This document shows positions 25,823-34,567 of a DNA stretch of 48,188 bases, in pieces. The notes under the pieces were generated by a model. It was not told the DNA's origin and did not search any database. It worked only from the letters and a program-made list of their open reading frames with translations. Both the position numbers and the translations under genes were made by a program. The stretch lies in NCBI GenBank assembly GCA_027687465.1, contig JAQCQR010000004.1, positions 87,115 to 135,302 on the forward strand, in the 5' to 3' direction. Source of the DNA: Coriobacteriaceae bacterium AF08-21 (GTDB taxonomy: Bacteria; Actinomycetota; Coriobacteriia; Coriobacteriales; Coriobacteriaceae). The number at the start of each line of letters is the position of its first letter. Position 1 is the stretch's first letter.

Positions 25823-27838
25823 CTACATCACCTCCGCGTGAGGGGTCAAACCATTTGCCTTGAGCACCTCGTCGGGGAGCTCGGAATAGAAGTGCTCGGT
25901 GCCGGGCACGCGCTTGAAGACCGGACGGGTGTCCAGGCCAATGCGCGGATGGCTCGAGCGGGGCGCGAAGCGATCGCCCTTGGGGAAATCGCGCGGGCTC
26001 GGAACGGCGCCGGGCACCTGGTGCAGACGGCCCGAACCGCTCTCGATGGACAGAACGGAGCCCAGAAGACCGCGGGTGTACTCGTGGATCGGGTTAGTGA
26101 GCAGCTCCTTGGTGGGCGCCTGCTCGATAACCTGACCGGCGTACATAACCGTGATGTTATGGGCGACCTCGGCGACCAGCGCCAAGTCATGCGAGACGAA
26201 GATCATGGCAAAGCCGAGCTTGGCCTGAAGGTCGTTGAGCAGCTTGATGACCTGCTTCTGGACGGTAACGTCCAGAGCGGTCGTGGGCTCGTCGCAGATG
26301 ACCAGCTTGGGGTCGCGGGTAAGGGCCATAGCGATCAGGACACGCTGACGCTGGCCACCGGAAAGCTCATGCGGGTAGCTCTCGAGCGTACGCTTGGGGT
26401 CGAGGCCCACGAGCTCCAGGAGTTCCTCGGCGCTGCGGGTGCCGCCGCGCTTGGTGAGCTGCTTCATCTGGGCAGAGATGAGCATGGAGGGGTTGAGCGA
26501 GGACAGGGCGTCCTGATAGACCATAGCGATATCGGTACCGCGCAGGCCGAACCACTCCTTCTTGCTCATCTTGAGCAGGTCGCGGCCCTCCCAGAGGACC
26601 TCGCCGGAAAGGTGCTCGTCATCGTCGGTCAGGCCCATGATGGCCAGCGTGGTGATGGACTTACCGCAACCGGACTCGCCCACCAGGCCCATGGTCTGAC
26701 CAGGACGGACGTCAAAGTTGACATGGTCGACGACGTTGATATCGCCGTGATGCTCAAACTGAATGCAGAAGTCACGGACCGAGAGAATCGGTTCGACAGA
26801 CTCGTCGGGCACATGGCGATCGTCACGCTTGAGCTCGACATCGCGCAGGGCGCCAAGGCGAGCGGAGAGGGACTGGGCCTGCTCCTTGTAGGCGCGAACG
26901 GGGTCGGAGACCAGCAGGTCGGCCTCGCGACGCTTGGAGGAATCGGTCGGATCCAGGGCGGCGGAGGGAGCAGCGGCCATGGCGTCGGTAATGCCCTCGG
27001 AGAGGATGTTGAGCGCCAGGCAGGTGATCATGATGGCCAGGCCCGGGAACAGCGCCTGCCACCAACGGCCGGCGAGCACGCCGCCGCGGGCGTCGGCGAG
27101 GATGTTGCCCCAGGTAGCGGTGGGCTCCTGGATACCAGCGCCGATGAAGGTCAGCGAGGCCTCGAAGATGATGGCGTCGGCGACCAGGGTAACGGTGAAG
27201 ACCATGATCGGGGCGATGCAGTTACGCAGAACATGCTTGATCAAAATCCACGGAGCCTTGGCGCCGGAAACGATGACCGCGCGGACATAGTCCTCGCCGT
27301 ACTCGGACACGATGTTGGCGCGCACGATACGGGCAATCTGCGGAGTGTACATAAAGCCGATGGCGAAGATGATCGACGGCACGGAGTTGCCCAGGATGGA
27401 GACGAAGACGGCCGCGAGGGCGATGCCCGGGATGGACATGATGATGTCCAGGATACGCATGATCGTCTCGGAAACGGCCTTACGCGAAACCGCCGCAAGG
27501 GCGCCCACGACCGAGCCGCAGACCAGAGCCATGGCAGTGGCGCCAAAGCCGATAATCAGCGAGTAACGACCACCGTAGAGCATGCGCGACAGAATGTCGC
27601 GACCCTTATCGTCGGTACCGAAGATAAATCCGTTGCCGGGAGCCTGGCGAGCCGTAAAAATCTCGACCGGGCTATAGGGGGCAAGAAGGGGCGCCAGAAT
27701 CGCAGTCAGGGCGACCAGCACCAACACGACGGCGGCAATCTTAGAAGACAGCGTCATCTTCTTCCAGCCACCGAGCTTGAGCCCCTTGGAGGCAGCCTTC
27801 TCGAGCTGCTCGGTTTGCTTCTCTCGAATCTTTACCAT
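25823..27838 (-). CDS. Permease-ATPase fusion of a Dpp-like (sialic-acid) ABC transporter
   Basis: A 671-residue single chain joining two transporter parts. Residues 30-285 are a DppC-type permease with FGTDDKGRDILSRMLYGGR and the EAA loop DYVRAVIVSGAKAPWILIKH. A charged linker (290-345) leads to an ATPase: Walker A GESGCGKS (387-394), LSGGQ (492-496), LVICDEPTTALDVT. The C-terminal tail GAVPSPRDFPKGDRFAPRSS lacks the cysteines of the usual GCxFxPRCP motif. As far as I recall, the Dpp-type SatABCD sialic-acid importer of Haemophilus ducreyi also has fewer genes than parts; the fusion and context support sialic acid here. Confidence 0.88.
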   Translation of the reverse strand: MVKIREKQTEQLEKAASKGLKLGGWKKMTLSSKIAAVVLVLVALTAILAPLLAPYSPVEIFTARQAPGNGFIFGTDDKGRDILSRMLYGGRYSLIIGFGATAMALVCGSVVGALAAVSRKAVSETIMRILDIIMSIPGIALAAVFVSILGNSVPSIIFAIGFMYTPQIARIVRANIVSEYGEDYVRAVIVSGAKAPWILIKHVLRNCIAPIMVFTVTLVADAIIFEASLTFIGAGIQEPTATWGNILADARGGVLAGRWWQALFPGLAIMITCLALNILSEGITDAMAAAPSAALDPTDSSKRREADLLVSDPVRAYKEQAQSLSARLGALRDVELKRDDRHVPDESVEPILSVRDFCIQFEHHGDINVVDHVNFDVRPGQTMGLVGESGCGKSITTLAIMGLTDDDEHLSGEVLWEGRDLLKMSKKEWFGLRGTDIAMVYQDALSSLNPSMLISAQMKQLTKRGGTRSAEELLELVGLDPKRTLESYPHELSGGQRQRVLIAMALTRDPKLVICDEPTTALDVTVQKQVIKLLNDLQAKLGFAMIFVSHDLALVAEVAHNITVMYAGQVIEQAPTKELLTNPIHEYTRGLLGSVLSIESGSGRLHQVPGAVPSPRDFPKGDRFAPRSSHPRIGLDTRPVFKRVPGTEHFYSELPDEVLKANGLTPHAEVM

Positions 27839-27841
27839 AAT

Positions 27842-28798
27842 CTACACCGTCCTGATGCGCGGGTTGATGAGCAGGTAGAGCATGTCAACCACGATGTTGA
27901 TGATGATGAAGGCAAGAGCAACGACGATAACGACGCCCTGAACCAGGTTCGCCTCGTTGCCCTGAACGCCCTGCAGAATCGCGGTGCCCATGCCGGGGAG
28001 GTTGAAGATAACCTCGATGACGACGGCGCCGCCCATGAGGTAACCGATCTTAAGACCGAGGGTGGTAACCGGGGTGATCAGCGCATTGCGAAGAACGTTG
28101 ATGCCGACGACGACCTTCTCGGGAACGCCGGCGCCGCGAGCCATACGGACATAATCCTTATCGAGCTCCTCGACCATGGCGGTACGCACGATACGAGTCA
28201 TCTGGCCCGTCAGTGGAAATGCCAAGGCGATAGCGGGCATGATCATACGTCCCAGATAGCCAGCCGGATTCGTGGTGAAGTGAGGCAGAGCACCCGATGC
28301 CGGAAGCACCTTAAGGTAGGAAGAGAACAGCAGGATCAACAGAACGGCAAGCCAGAACGACGGGGTTGCCAAGCCGGCGATGGAAAAGACGCGGATCACT
28401 TGGTCCGGCCATTTGTCGCGATACAGTGCCGCGATGACGCCGAGTAAAAACGAAACGACCGCACCGATGGCAAGGCCGATGAAGGTCAGCTGCATCGTGA
28501 CGGGCAGGGCCGTGGAGATGCGCTTGGCAACGGAGTTGCGAGCAGCACCATAGGTGCCCATGTCACCATGGATCAAATCGCCCATATAGCGCACGTAGCG
28601 CACGGGCCAGGGGTCGTCCAGACCATACTTCTCATGGTACTCGGCAACCGCCTCGGGCGAGGCACCGTCACCCAACGCCGTGTAGGCGGGGTCGGTCTTG
28701 GAGAACGACATAAGGAAGAACACCAGGACGGTGACGCCCAATGCCATGATCGGCAGCGCCACAAGACGCCTTCCAATCAAACGTAGCAAGTTGTTCAC
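27842..28798 (-). CDS. Dpp/Opp-type ABC transporter permease (DppB-like)
   Basis: A 318-residue membrane subunit with RRLVALPIMALGVTVLVFF at the N-terminus, about six transmembrane helices, the EAA loop DYVRMARGAGVPEKVVVGIN and the family ending MLYLLINPRIRT. It pairs with the permease half of the fusion protein. A GTG at 28798 with AAAGGGGAG upstream is the best start; an ATG at 28831 is possible but has no ribosome site. Confidence 0.93.
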   Translation of the reverse strand: MNNLLRLIGRRLVALPIMALGVTVLVFFLMSFSKTDPAYTALGDGASPEAVAEYHEKYGLDDPWPVRYVRYMGDLIHGDMGTYGAARNSVAKRISTALPVTMQLTFIGLAIGAVVSFLLGVIAALYRDKWPDQVIRVFSIAGLATPSFWLAVLLILLFSSYLKVLPASGALPHFTTNPAGYLGRMIMPAIALAFPLTGQMTRIVRTAMVEELDKDYVRMARGAGVPEKVVVGINVLRNALITPVTTLGLKIGYLMGGAVVIEVIFNLPGMGTAILQGVQGNEANLVQGVVIVVALAFIIINIVVDMLYLLINPRIRTV

Positions 28799-28859
28799 GT
28801 TCTCTCCCCTTTCTTTTGTCGGTAGGACCAACTGGTATATGAGTACGGATACTCATTAC

Positions 28860-28893
28860 AAGACCCGAGCGACATTGTTGCCGCCCGGGTCTT
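28860..28893 (-). promoter_or_regulatory. Intercistronic hairpin after the solute-binding protein gene
   Basis: Fifteen-base arms (AAGACCCGAGCGACA and TGCCGCCCGGGTCTT) pair at 13 positions around a short loop. It lies between the binding-protein stop and the permease start, as in the opp operon, and probably gives the binding protein a higher yield. Confidence 0.6.
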
Positions 28894-28955
28894 TGTTTCA
28901 ACTATGAGGATACGGTCCCAACGACCGACATCCTGCATACAGACTCAAGCGAGTC

Positions 28956-30569
28956 TTACGCCTTGACGGTCGCAACGCCCCTGAAGGACATGCTCGTCGT
29001 GCCGATGCCCTTGAAGCCATCGAGAGCCTCGCCGTTGGGCGCAGTGGACGGATCGTCCCAGGAAGCGGAGACGGTCTTGACGTGGACAACGGGGTACAGA
29101 ACGGCGTTGTCGGCAATGATGTCGAAGCACTCGTTCCACTTCTTCTGCTGCTCGTCGCCCTCGGCGGCAAGAGCCTCGTCCATGAGACTGTGGAGCTTCT
29201 GCCACTCAGCGGACTCCTTCCACGGGCAACGGGTCTGCATCCAGACGTTGTCGCCGTACCACCAGTTGAGCAGCAGGTCGGGGTCGGCGCCGAAGCAGGA
29301 AGGATCGCCAGGGGCAAGGAGGATATCGTAGGCCTCGCCGCCGTCGATGGCAGCGTAGGTGGCCGGCGAGGTATCGGTCTGGATGGTCACATCGAAGCCG
29401 AGAGCGTCGAGGTCGTTCTTGACCTGGGCGGCCATGCCCTTAATCTGCTCGTTGTCGGTGGTGCGCAGGGTGATGGCACCCGGGGTGATGCCAGACTCCT
29501 CGATGAGCTTCTTAGCCTTCTTGGCGTCGGTCTTGTACACCGTGGAAGCCTCATGATAGTTGGTGAAGCTCTTGGGCAGGTAGCAGCTGGCAGCGGTGGC
29601 AAGGCCGGCGAAGGTGTTGCTGACCATCTTCTCGGTGTCGAGCGCATACATGACAGCCTGACGGACCTTGACGTTGTTCCAAGGCTCCTTGGCGACGTTG
29701 AACATGATGAAGCGGGTGCCGAAACCCTGAACGTTATCGATCTTGCAGCCGGCGCTCTCGAGCTGGTCGACGGCGTCAGCGGTAACGAGCTCCATAACGA
29801 GCGTGGAGCCCTCCTGCTGAGCGGTAACGCGAGCGGTGGGGTCGGTCAGGATGCTGTACTGGATCTTCTTATCCTCGGCAGCATACTCACCGTTGTACTC
29901 GGGGTTGGGAACCAGGGTGATCTCGGTATCGGAGATAGAGTCGTACATCCAGGGGCCGGAGCCGATCGGCTGCTTGGCGCGATCCTCCTCGGTCTGGGTG
30001 GCCGGGGTAACGCGGACGATGGCCAGACGATCCTTGAGCAGGGAGAAGTTGGGGACCTTGGTCTTGACCGTCACGGTGCTGGCGTCCTTGGCCTCGATGG
30101 ACTCGAAGGGCTGGAAGAACGGAGCATAGGTAGCGGAAGCGGCGCAAGCGGTGTAGGAGGCAACGACATCGTCAGCGGTGACCTCGGTGCCATCGGAAAA
30201 CTTGGCGCCCTTGCGGATGGTGACCTCGAAAGTGGTGTCGTCCACAGACTTGGGATCGTCGGTGGCGAGCTCGTTGAAGGTGCTGTAGTCGTGGTAATCG
30301 ATGCCGTAGAGGCCCTCGACGACGTGCCAGTTAGCACCCAGGCCCACAGCGGAGCCGGTGCTGGCGGGATCGAAGCTGGACGGAGCGTAAGCGGAACCAG
30401 CGGTGATCACGCCGCCGCCACGGTTGGCGGAATCGGTGGAACCGGAAGCGGAACCCTCGTCGCTAGAGCTGCCACCGCAGCCGGTGAGACCAAGCCCTGC
30501 GACAGCAGCGACGCTGCCGGTGAGGCCGAGGAACGAACGCCTGGACATACCCTTGTTGATGATGGCCAT
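28956..30569 (-). CDS. Family 5 solute-binding lipoprotein, probable sialic-acid binding
   Basis: A 537-residue extracellular binding protein. The signal MSRRSFLGLTG...GLTGC has a classical twin-arginine motif and a lipobox Cys near 32, followed by a Gly/Ser-rich linker. Family 5 features include YAPSSFDPAST, ADDVVASYTA and FNVAKEPWNNVKVRQAVMYALD. Family 5 proteins bind peptides, nickel, sugars or sialic acid; the operon favours the last. ATG 30569 has TAGGAGAAGAC upstream. It is the first gene of the nan operon. Confidence 0.88.
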   Translation of the reverse strand: MAIINKGMSRRSFLGLTGSVAAVAGLGLTGCGGSSSDEGSASGSTDSANRGGGVITAGSAYAPSSFDPASTGSAVGLGANWHVVEGLYGIDYHDYSTFNELATDDPKSVDDTTFEVTIRKGAKFSDGTEVTADDVVASYTACAASATYAPFFQPFESIEAKDASTVTVKTKVPNFSLLKDRLAIVRVTPATQTEEDRAKQPIGSGPWMYDSISDTEITLVPNPEYNGEYAAEDKKIQYSILTDPTARVTAQQEGSTLVMELVTADAVDQLESAGCKIDNVQGFGTRFIMFNVAKEPWNNVKVRQAVMYALDTEKMVSNTFAGLATAASCYLPKSFTNYHEASTVYKTDAKKAKKLIEESGITPGAITLRTTDNEQIKGMAAQVKNDLDALGFDVTIQTDTSPATYAAIDGGEAYDILLAPGDPSCFGADPDLLLNWWYGDNVWMQTRCPWKESAEWQKLHSLMDEALAAEGDEQQKKWNECFDIIADNAVLYPVVHVKTVSASWDDPSTAPNGEALDGFKGIGTTSMSFRGVATVKA

Positions 30570-30886
30570 GTCTTCTCCTATCAATAGAGAATCTTACCCG
30601 GAAGCACCTAGACGTGCCCCCGCGCAACTTGCGGACGATATATACCTTACCTACCGACGAACCCAACTGAGGTGCCGCGCTCGGCGACCGATACATACAT
30701 ACGCTTGAACGGTATTTGCTACCGTTCACCGAATTCATTGACAAACGATTCGCCAGACAGTATGTATCGACGAGGTGAGATATCAGTCTTCGTCAACCCG
30801 CAGGATAGCAGGGTTGTTCACCATGGCTAGTCAAACGTTTTAGCGTTAATTAAACCCGAAATCGGCTGGTAATCGCCGTGAAATAA
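30570..30886 (-). promoter_or_regulatory. nan operon control region
   Basis: This gene-free stretch precedes the binding-protein gene. On the minus strand TTGGGT (30661-30666), 16 bases, TATATA (30639-30644) forms a fair promoter. Upstream of it TGAACGGTA-TTTGC-TACCGTTCA (30706-30728) is a perfect 9-bp inverted repeat of operator size, and CGATACATAC (30689-30698) is repeated inverted at 30760-30769. A further weak palindrome AACGTTTTAGCGTT lies at 30834-30847. No regulator gene is in the operon. Confidence 0.5.
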
Positions 30887-30909
30887 ATGATTGAAAATCA
30901 CGCAATCAT
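30887..30909 (-). terminator. Probable terminator after uvrC
   Basis: ATGATTG pairs with CAATCAT around a nine-base loop; on the minus strand TTATTTC follows. It is A/T-rich and weak but lies where the uvrC transcript should end. Confidence 0.5.
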
Positions 30910-30934
30910 GTATATCAGTTGTTTAGAGGCGTGT

Positions 30935-32881
30935 TTAGTTTTCGGATTGCTTTGCCGCCGCCTCGGCGCGCTCGGCATTCCATGCAACGAGCGCCTCGTG
31001 AACCGCTTTGGCGACATCGGCAGGAATGCCTCGAACTTCCGCGATCTCTTGCTCGCTCGCCGCGCGCAAACGCTTCATCGAGCCAAAATGGCGCATAAGG
31101 GCACGTTTTCTGGTGGGTCCCACGCCTGGAACGTCATCGAGTACCGAAACCGTCATGGCTTTATCGCGCAATTCGCGATGGAACGTGATGGCAAAACGGT
31201 GCGATTCATCGCGCACCTGTTTAATTAGATAGAGCGACGCGGACCCGGTCGGCAGCACGACGGGAGTCTCGTCCCAAGGCACGAAAACCTCCTCATCGGC
31301 CTTTGCCAAGCCACAAACTGGTATATCGAGCCCAAGAGCCTCAAGTTGCTTGATCGCAGCGGTCAATTGCGGCTTACCGCCATCGACAACGAGCAAATCG
31401 GGGCGCGAGCCAAAGCGCTCGTCGGCCATGCGCTCGGGAGCATAACGTCGTCCCAAAACCTCGGACATCGACACGAAGTCGTTTGCCTCGTCCAATTCGG
31501 CCTGAATTTTAAAACGACGATACTGACTCTTGTCGGCGCGCCCGTTGGTAAACACCACCATCGAGGCGACCGTAAAGGTGCCATGCAGTGTAGAGATATC
31601 GAAGCACTCGATACGCAACGGCGGCGATGGCAGCGCCAACGCACTTTCGAGCTCCAGGAGCGCTTGATTGGTGCGGTCGTCAGCGTACCCCGTTCGCATC
31701 ATGTAGCGCATGAGGGCATGGCGCGCATTTTTGGATGCCATATCGAGCAGGCGGTGCTTTTCGCCACGCTGCGGCCTATGGAGATGGCAGGAACGCTCAC
31801 GCTTGCCCGCAAGCCACTCCCCCAGCGCTTCCGCATCCTCAAGCTCGACGGAAAGGTTGACCTCAGCTGGAATATCAGCCGTCTCGTCGTAATAGCGCTT
31901 AAGAAAGCCCGACTGGAGCTCTTCCTCGTCAACATCAAGACCCTTGTCGAGAATGAACTCGCAGGTGCGAACTGTTCGGCCCTCGCGAACGACGAAGACG
32001 CAAGCGGCGGAGATGGTCTCCTCGCGATAGAAACCGATGACATCTATATCGACACTGGAGGGAAAAACGACTTGCTGACGATCGTCCAGACCCCTGATGA
32101 CCTCCAAACGACGTTTGACGCGTGCCGCGCGCTCAAAGTCGAGCGCCTCAGCGGCATCCGTCATCTCGGAGGTCAGCTCATCGACGACATCCTTGCGATG
32201 GCCCGACAAAAAGCGCTCGACACGCTTGACGTTCTTGGCATAGTCTGCCGGGGAAATCACGCCGACACACGCACCCGGGCCGCGCCCGACATGGTAGTCA
32301 AAGCAGGGGCGCCCGTTTTGCGCGCAAATCATATTGACGATGTCTTCCTCGCCCTTGTGGGACTCGACGATACGGCGACAACGACGCCACTCCGCACAGG
32401 ATGCGGAGCAGATGGGGATAACCTTGCGCAGCGTATCTATCGTCTCACGTGCCGCGCGGCTATCGGTATAAGGTCCAAAATAGCGCGTTCCCGGCTTATG
32501 ACGCTCACGCGTGTATTTGATAGCGGGATACAGGTCGCCCTTTGTAATGGCGATAAAGGGGTAGCTCTTGTCATCCTTGAGGTCGACGTTAAAGTACGGA
32601 TGGTACTGACCAATCAAATTGCGCTCGAGCACCAACGCCTCGTGCTCGGTCTCCACCACGATATAGTCAAAGCTCGCCACCAGCTGCATCATCAGCGGGA
32701 TCTTCTGGCGCTCGTCCTGCAGCGTCACGTACTGACGCATACGGGCGCGCAGGTTTTTCGCCTTGCCCACGTAGATGACATCGCCCTTGGCGTCTTTCCA
32801 AAGGTAGCAGCCGGGCTGCGTGGGAACGCGCGAAACCTGCTCGGCAAGCGTTGGAATGTTGTCGTGACCGGCCACGCGCAC
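30935..32881 (-). CDS. uvrC: UvrABC excinuclease subunit C
   Basis: A 648-residue dual-incision nuclease of nucleotide excision repair. The N-terminal GIY-YIG domain (GCYLWKDAKGDVIYVGKAKNLRAR) makes the 3' cut, a UVR motif around 200-235 (DAAEALDFERAARVKRRLEVI) contacts UvrB, the RNase H-like domain with LLVVDGGKPQL makes the 5' cut, and a helix-hairpin-helix tail is seen in DDVPGVGPTRKRALMRHFG. The GTG start follows the murJ stop with no gap, so it is co-translated with murJ. Confidence 0.97.
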   Translation of the reverse strand: MRVAGHDNIPTLAEQVSRVPTQPGCYLWKDAKGDVIYVGKAKNLRARMRQYVTLQDERQKIPLMMQLVASFDYIVVETEHEALVLERNLIGQYHPYFNVDLKDDKSYPFIAITKGDLYPAIKYTRERHKPGTRYFGPYTDSRAARETIDTLRKVIPICSASCAEWRRCRRIVESHKGEEDIVNMICAQNGRPCFDYHVGRGPGACVGVISPADYAKNVKRVERFLSGHRKDVVDELTSEMTDAAEALDFERAARVKRRLEVIRGLDDRQQVVFPSSVDIDVIGFYREETISAACVFVVREGRTVRTCEFILDKGLDVDEEELQSGFLKRYYDETADIPAEVNLSVELEDAEALGEWLAGKRERSCHLHRPQRGEKHRLLDMASKNARHALMRYMMRTGYADDRTNQALLELESALALPSPPLRIECFDISTLHGTFTVASMVVFTNGRADKSQYRRFKIQAELDEANDFVSMSEVLGRRYAPERMADERFGSRPDLLVVDGGKPQLTAAIKQLEALGLDIPVCGLAKADEEVFVPWDETPVVLPTGSASLYLIKQVRDESHRFAITFHRELRDKAMTVSVLDDVPGVGPTRKRALMRHFGSMKRLRAASEQEIAEVRGIPADVAKAVHEALVAWNAERAEAAAKQSEN

Positions 32882-34564
32882 CTACTTGCGACGAATCAGC
32901 GCCGAGACCTCGGGCATCTTAAGGACGACGGCAAGGCCAAAGGTAACAGCAAGCGAGACGACACCCGCAACGCAAACGTAGCCAAGAGTAATCAGAATCG
33001 AGCCGCCAAGTGCCCCGACAAAGTGCTCAAGCGCCCACATGACGCCGGCGCCTGCGGCAGCACCCAGGCCACCGAGCAAAAGGCCAAAGAAACCGCCATG
33101 CAGGATAGATTTAACCTGAAGACCACGCAGACGACGACGCAGCCACCACAGCGAGCAACCGACCAAGATCACGTAGTCGACGACATACGAAAGCGCGATT
33201 GCCGGCATACCGAAGCCCAGTACAACGCCAAACAGCAGAACCGAGCCGGCCTGGCCGATGGCGGAATACAGGCAATAGCGGCTATAGGGCTTCATGTCGA
33301 GCAAGGCAGAGAAGCTCTTCTGCATCAGCACGACCACGCCGTAGAGCGGCAGCGAGAACGCCAGGTAGACAAGGAACTCGGACACCAGCGCCACGCCGGA
33401 CTCATCGAACTTGCCAGCGCAGTAGATCATGTTGAGCGGACGCGCGAAGACAATCAGGTACAGCGCGAACGGAACCAGGAAGAACAGCATCTGGGCGACG
33501 CCACGCGAAATGCCCGTGCGAACGCTGTCGTAATCCTTCTCCTGTGCGTCGTGAGAGAGCTCGGTATAGAGCGCCGTCGAAAGCGAGGCGGCAATCAGCG
33601 CGTAGGGCAGCGTGTACCACAGGCGCGCATAGGCGATGACGGAAGGACCAGTCTCGGGCTGGACCACCAGCGCAGCAGCGTTGGTGATAGAAGTCGAGAC
33701 AAACATGCACACCGTGGCGAGCAGCGTCGGGATACCGAGCGCAATCGTCTGGCGCAGTGCGGGGTCCTTAAAGTCGATATGGATATGGGGATGCACGCCG
33801 TGCTTGCCAAGCGCGGGGATCTGACAAGCCATCTGAACAAAGACACCGAGGGTCGTACCGGCCGCAATCAAGATGATGCCGGCACGTTCGCCAAACTGTG
33901 CGGACACGGGCGCAAAGCCCATAAAGCTCGCAATGACGATCACATTGTTGAGGACCGGGGCAAACGTCGACCAGAAGTAGTCGCGGTGTGCGTTGAGAAC
34001 GCCCGAGAACACCGAGCCCAAACCATAAAACAGAATCTGGATGGCGAAGAAACGGAACATGAACGCAGCGGTATCCATGCTGCCGCCGTCACCCGAAAGG
34101 AACGATTGCGTCCAAATAAAGCCCGGAGCGAACACGGTCCCCAGCAACGAAATGCCACCCAGCACCAATAGCAGAATACCGAGCAGGTTGCCCACGTACT
34201 CGTTCGAGGCCTCGCGACCCTGCTCACGCCTCACGCCCATGTACACGGGCAAAAACGCCGTCACGAGCATGCCGCCCATCACGAGTTCGTAGAGCATATT
34301 GGGCAGGTTGTTGGCGACCTGATAGGAGGACGAGAGCAGCGACATGCCGATAGCGGCCGCCATTGCCCATGTGCGGATAAAGCCGGTGACGCGAGACACG
34401 ATGGTCAGGATGGTCATAAGCCCGGCGGAACGACCAACCGTGGAGTAGTCCGACGAGCCCATGTCGTCAGTGTCGTCTCGCGACGAAGAAGCTTCGGATG
34501 AGGGTGTCTGAGGCGCAGATTCTTTTGCAAAATGAGCTCCGCACTTCAATTCTTCCTGCGGCAT
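32882..34564 (-). CDS. murJ: Lipid II flippase MurJ (MviN family)
   Basis: A 560-residue membrane protein of the MOP superfamily with about 14 transmembrane helices, expected to flip lipid II for peptidoglycan synthesis. The family start GLMTILTIVSRVTGFIRTWAMA follows a 45-residue Ser/Asp-rich polar N-terminus. YQVANNLPNMLYELVMGGML and NAHRDYFWSTFAPVLNNV are typical. The start lies three bases after the ybaK stop, in a ybaK-murJ-uvrC operon. murJ beside repair genes is not a functional link I can defend. Confidence 0.93.
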   Translation of the reverse strand: MPQEELKCGAHFAKESAPQTPSSEASSSRDDTDDMGSSDYSTVGRSAGLMTILTIVSRVTGFIRTWAMAAAIGMSLLSSSYQVANNLPNMLYELVMGGMLVTAFLPVYMGVRREQGREASNEYVGNLLGILLLVLGGISLLGTVFAPGFIWTQSFLSGDGGSMDTAAFMFRFFAIQILFYGLGSVFSGVLNAHRDYFWSTFAPVLNNVIVIASFMGFAPVSAQFGERAGIILIAAGTTLGVFVQMACQIPALGKHGVHPHIHIDFKDPALRQTIALGIPTLLATVCMFVSTSITNAAALVVQPETGPSVIAYARLWYTLPYALIAASLSTALYTELSHDAQEKDYDSVRTGISRGVAQMLFFLVPFALYLIVFARPLNMIYCAGKFDESGVALVSEFLVYLAFSLPLYGVVVLMQKSFSALLDMKPYSRYCLYSAIGQAGSVLLFGVVLGFGMPAIALSYVVDYVILVGCSLWWLRRRLRGLQVKSILHGGFFGLLLGGLGAAAGAGVMWALEHFVGALGGSILITLGYVCVAGVVSLAVTFGLAVVLKMPEVSALIRRK

Positions 34565-34567
34565 CGC

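Noticed and set aside
24773..28447. A 1,224-codon open frame on the plus strand
   Set aside because: It is antisense to the esterase, ATPase and permease genes, has no family motif and a repetitive Asp/Gly/His/Val composition typical of the shadow of high-GC codon bias.
31346..34171. A 941-codon open frame on the plus strand
   Set aside because: It lies opposite uvrC and murJ, both strongly supported by motifs; its Arg/His/Gln-rich composition is a shadow artefact.
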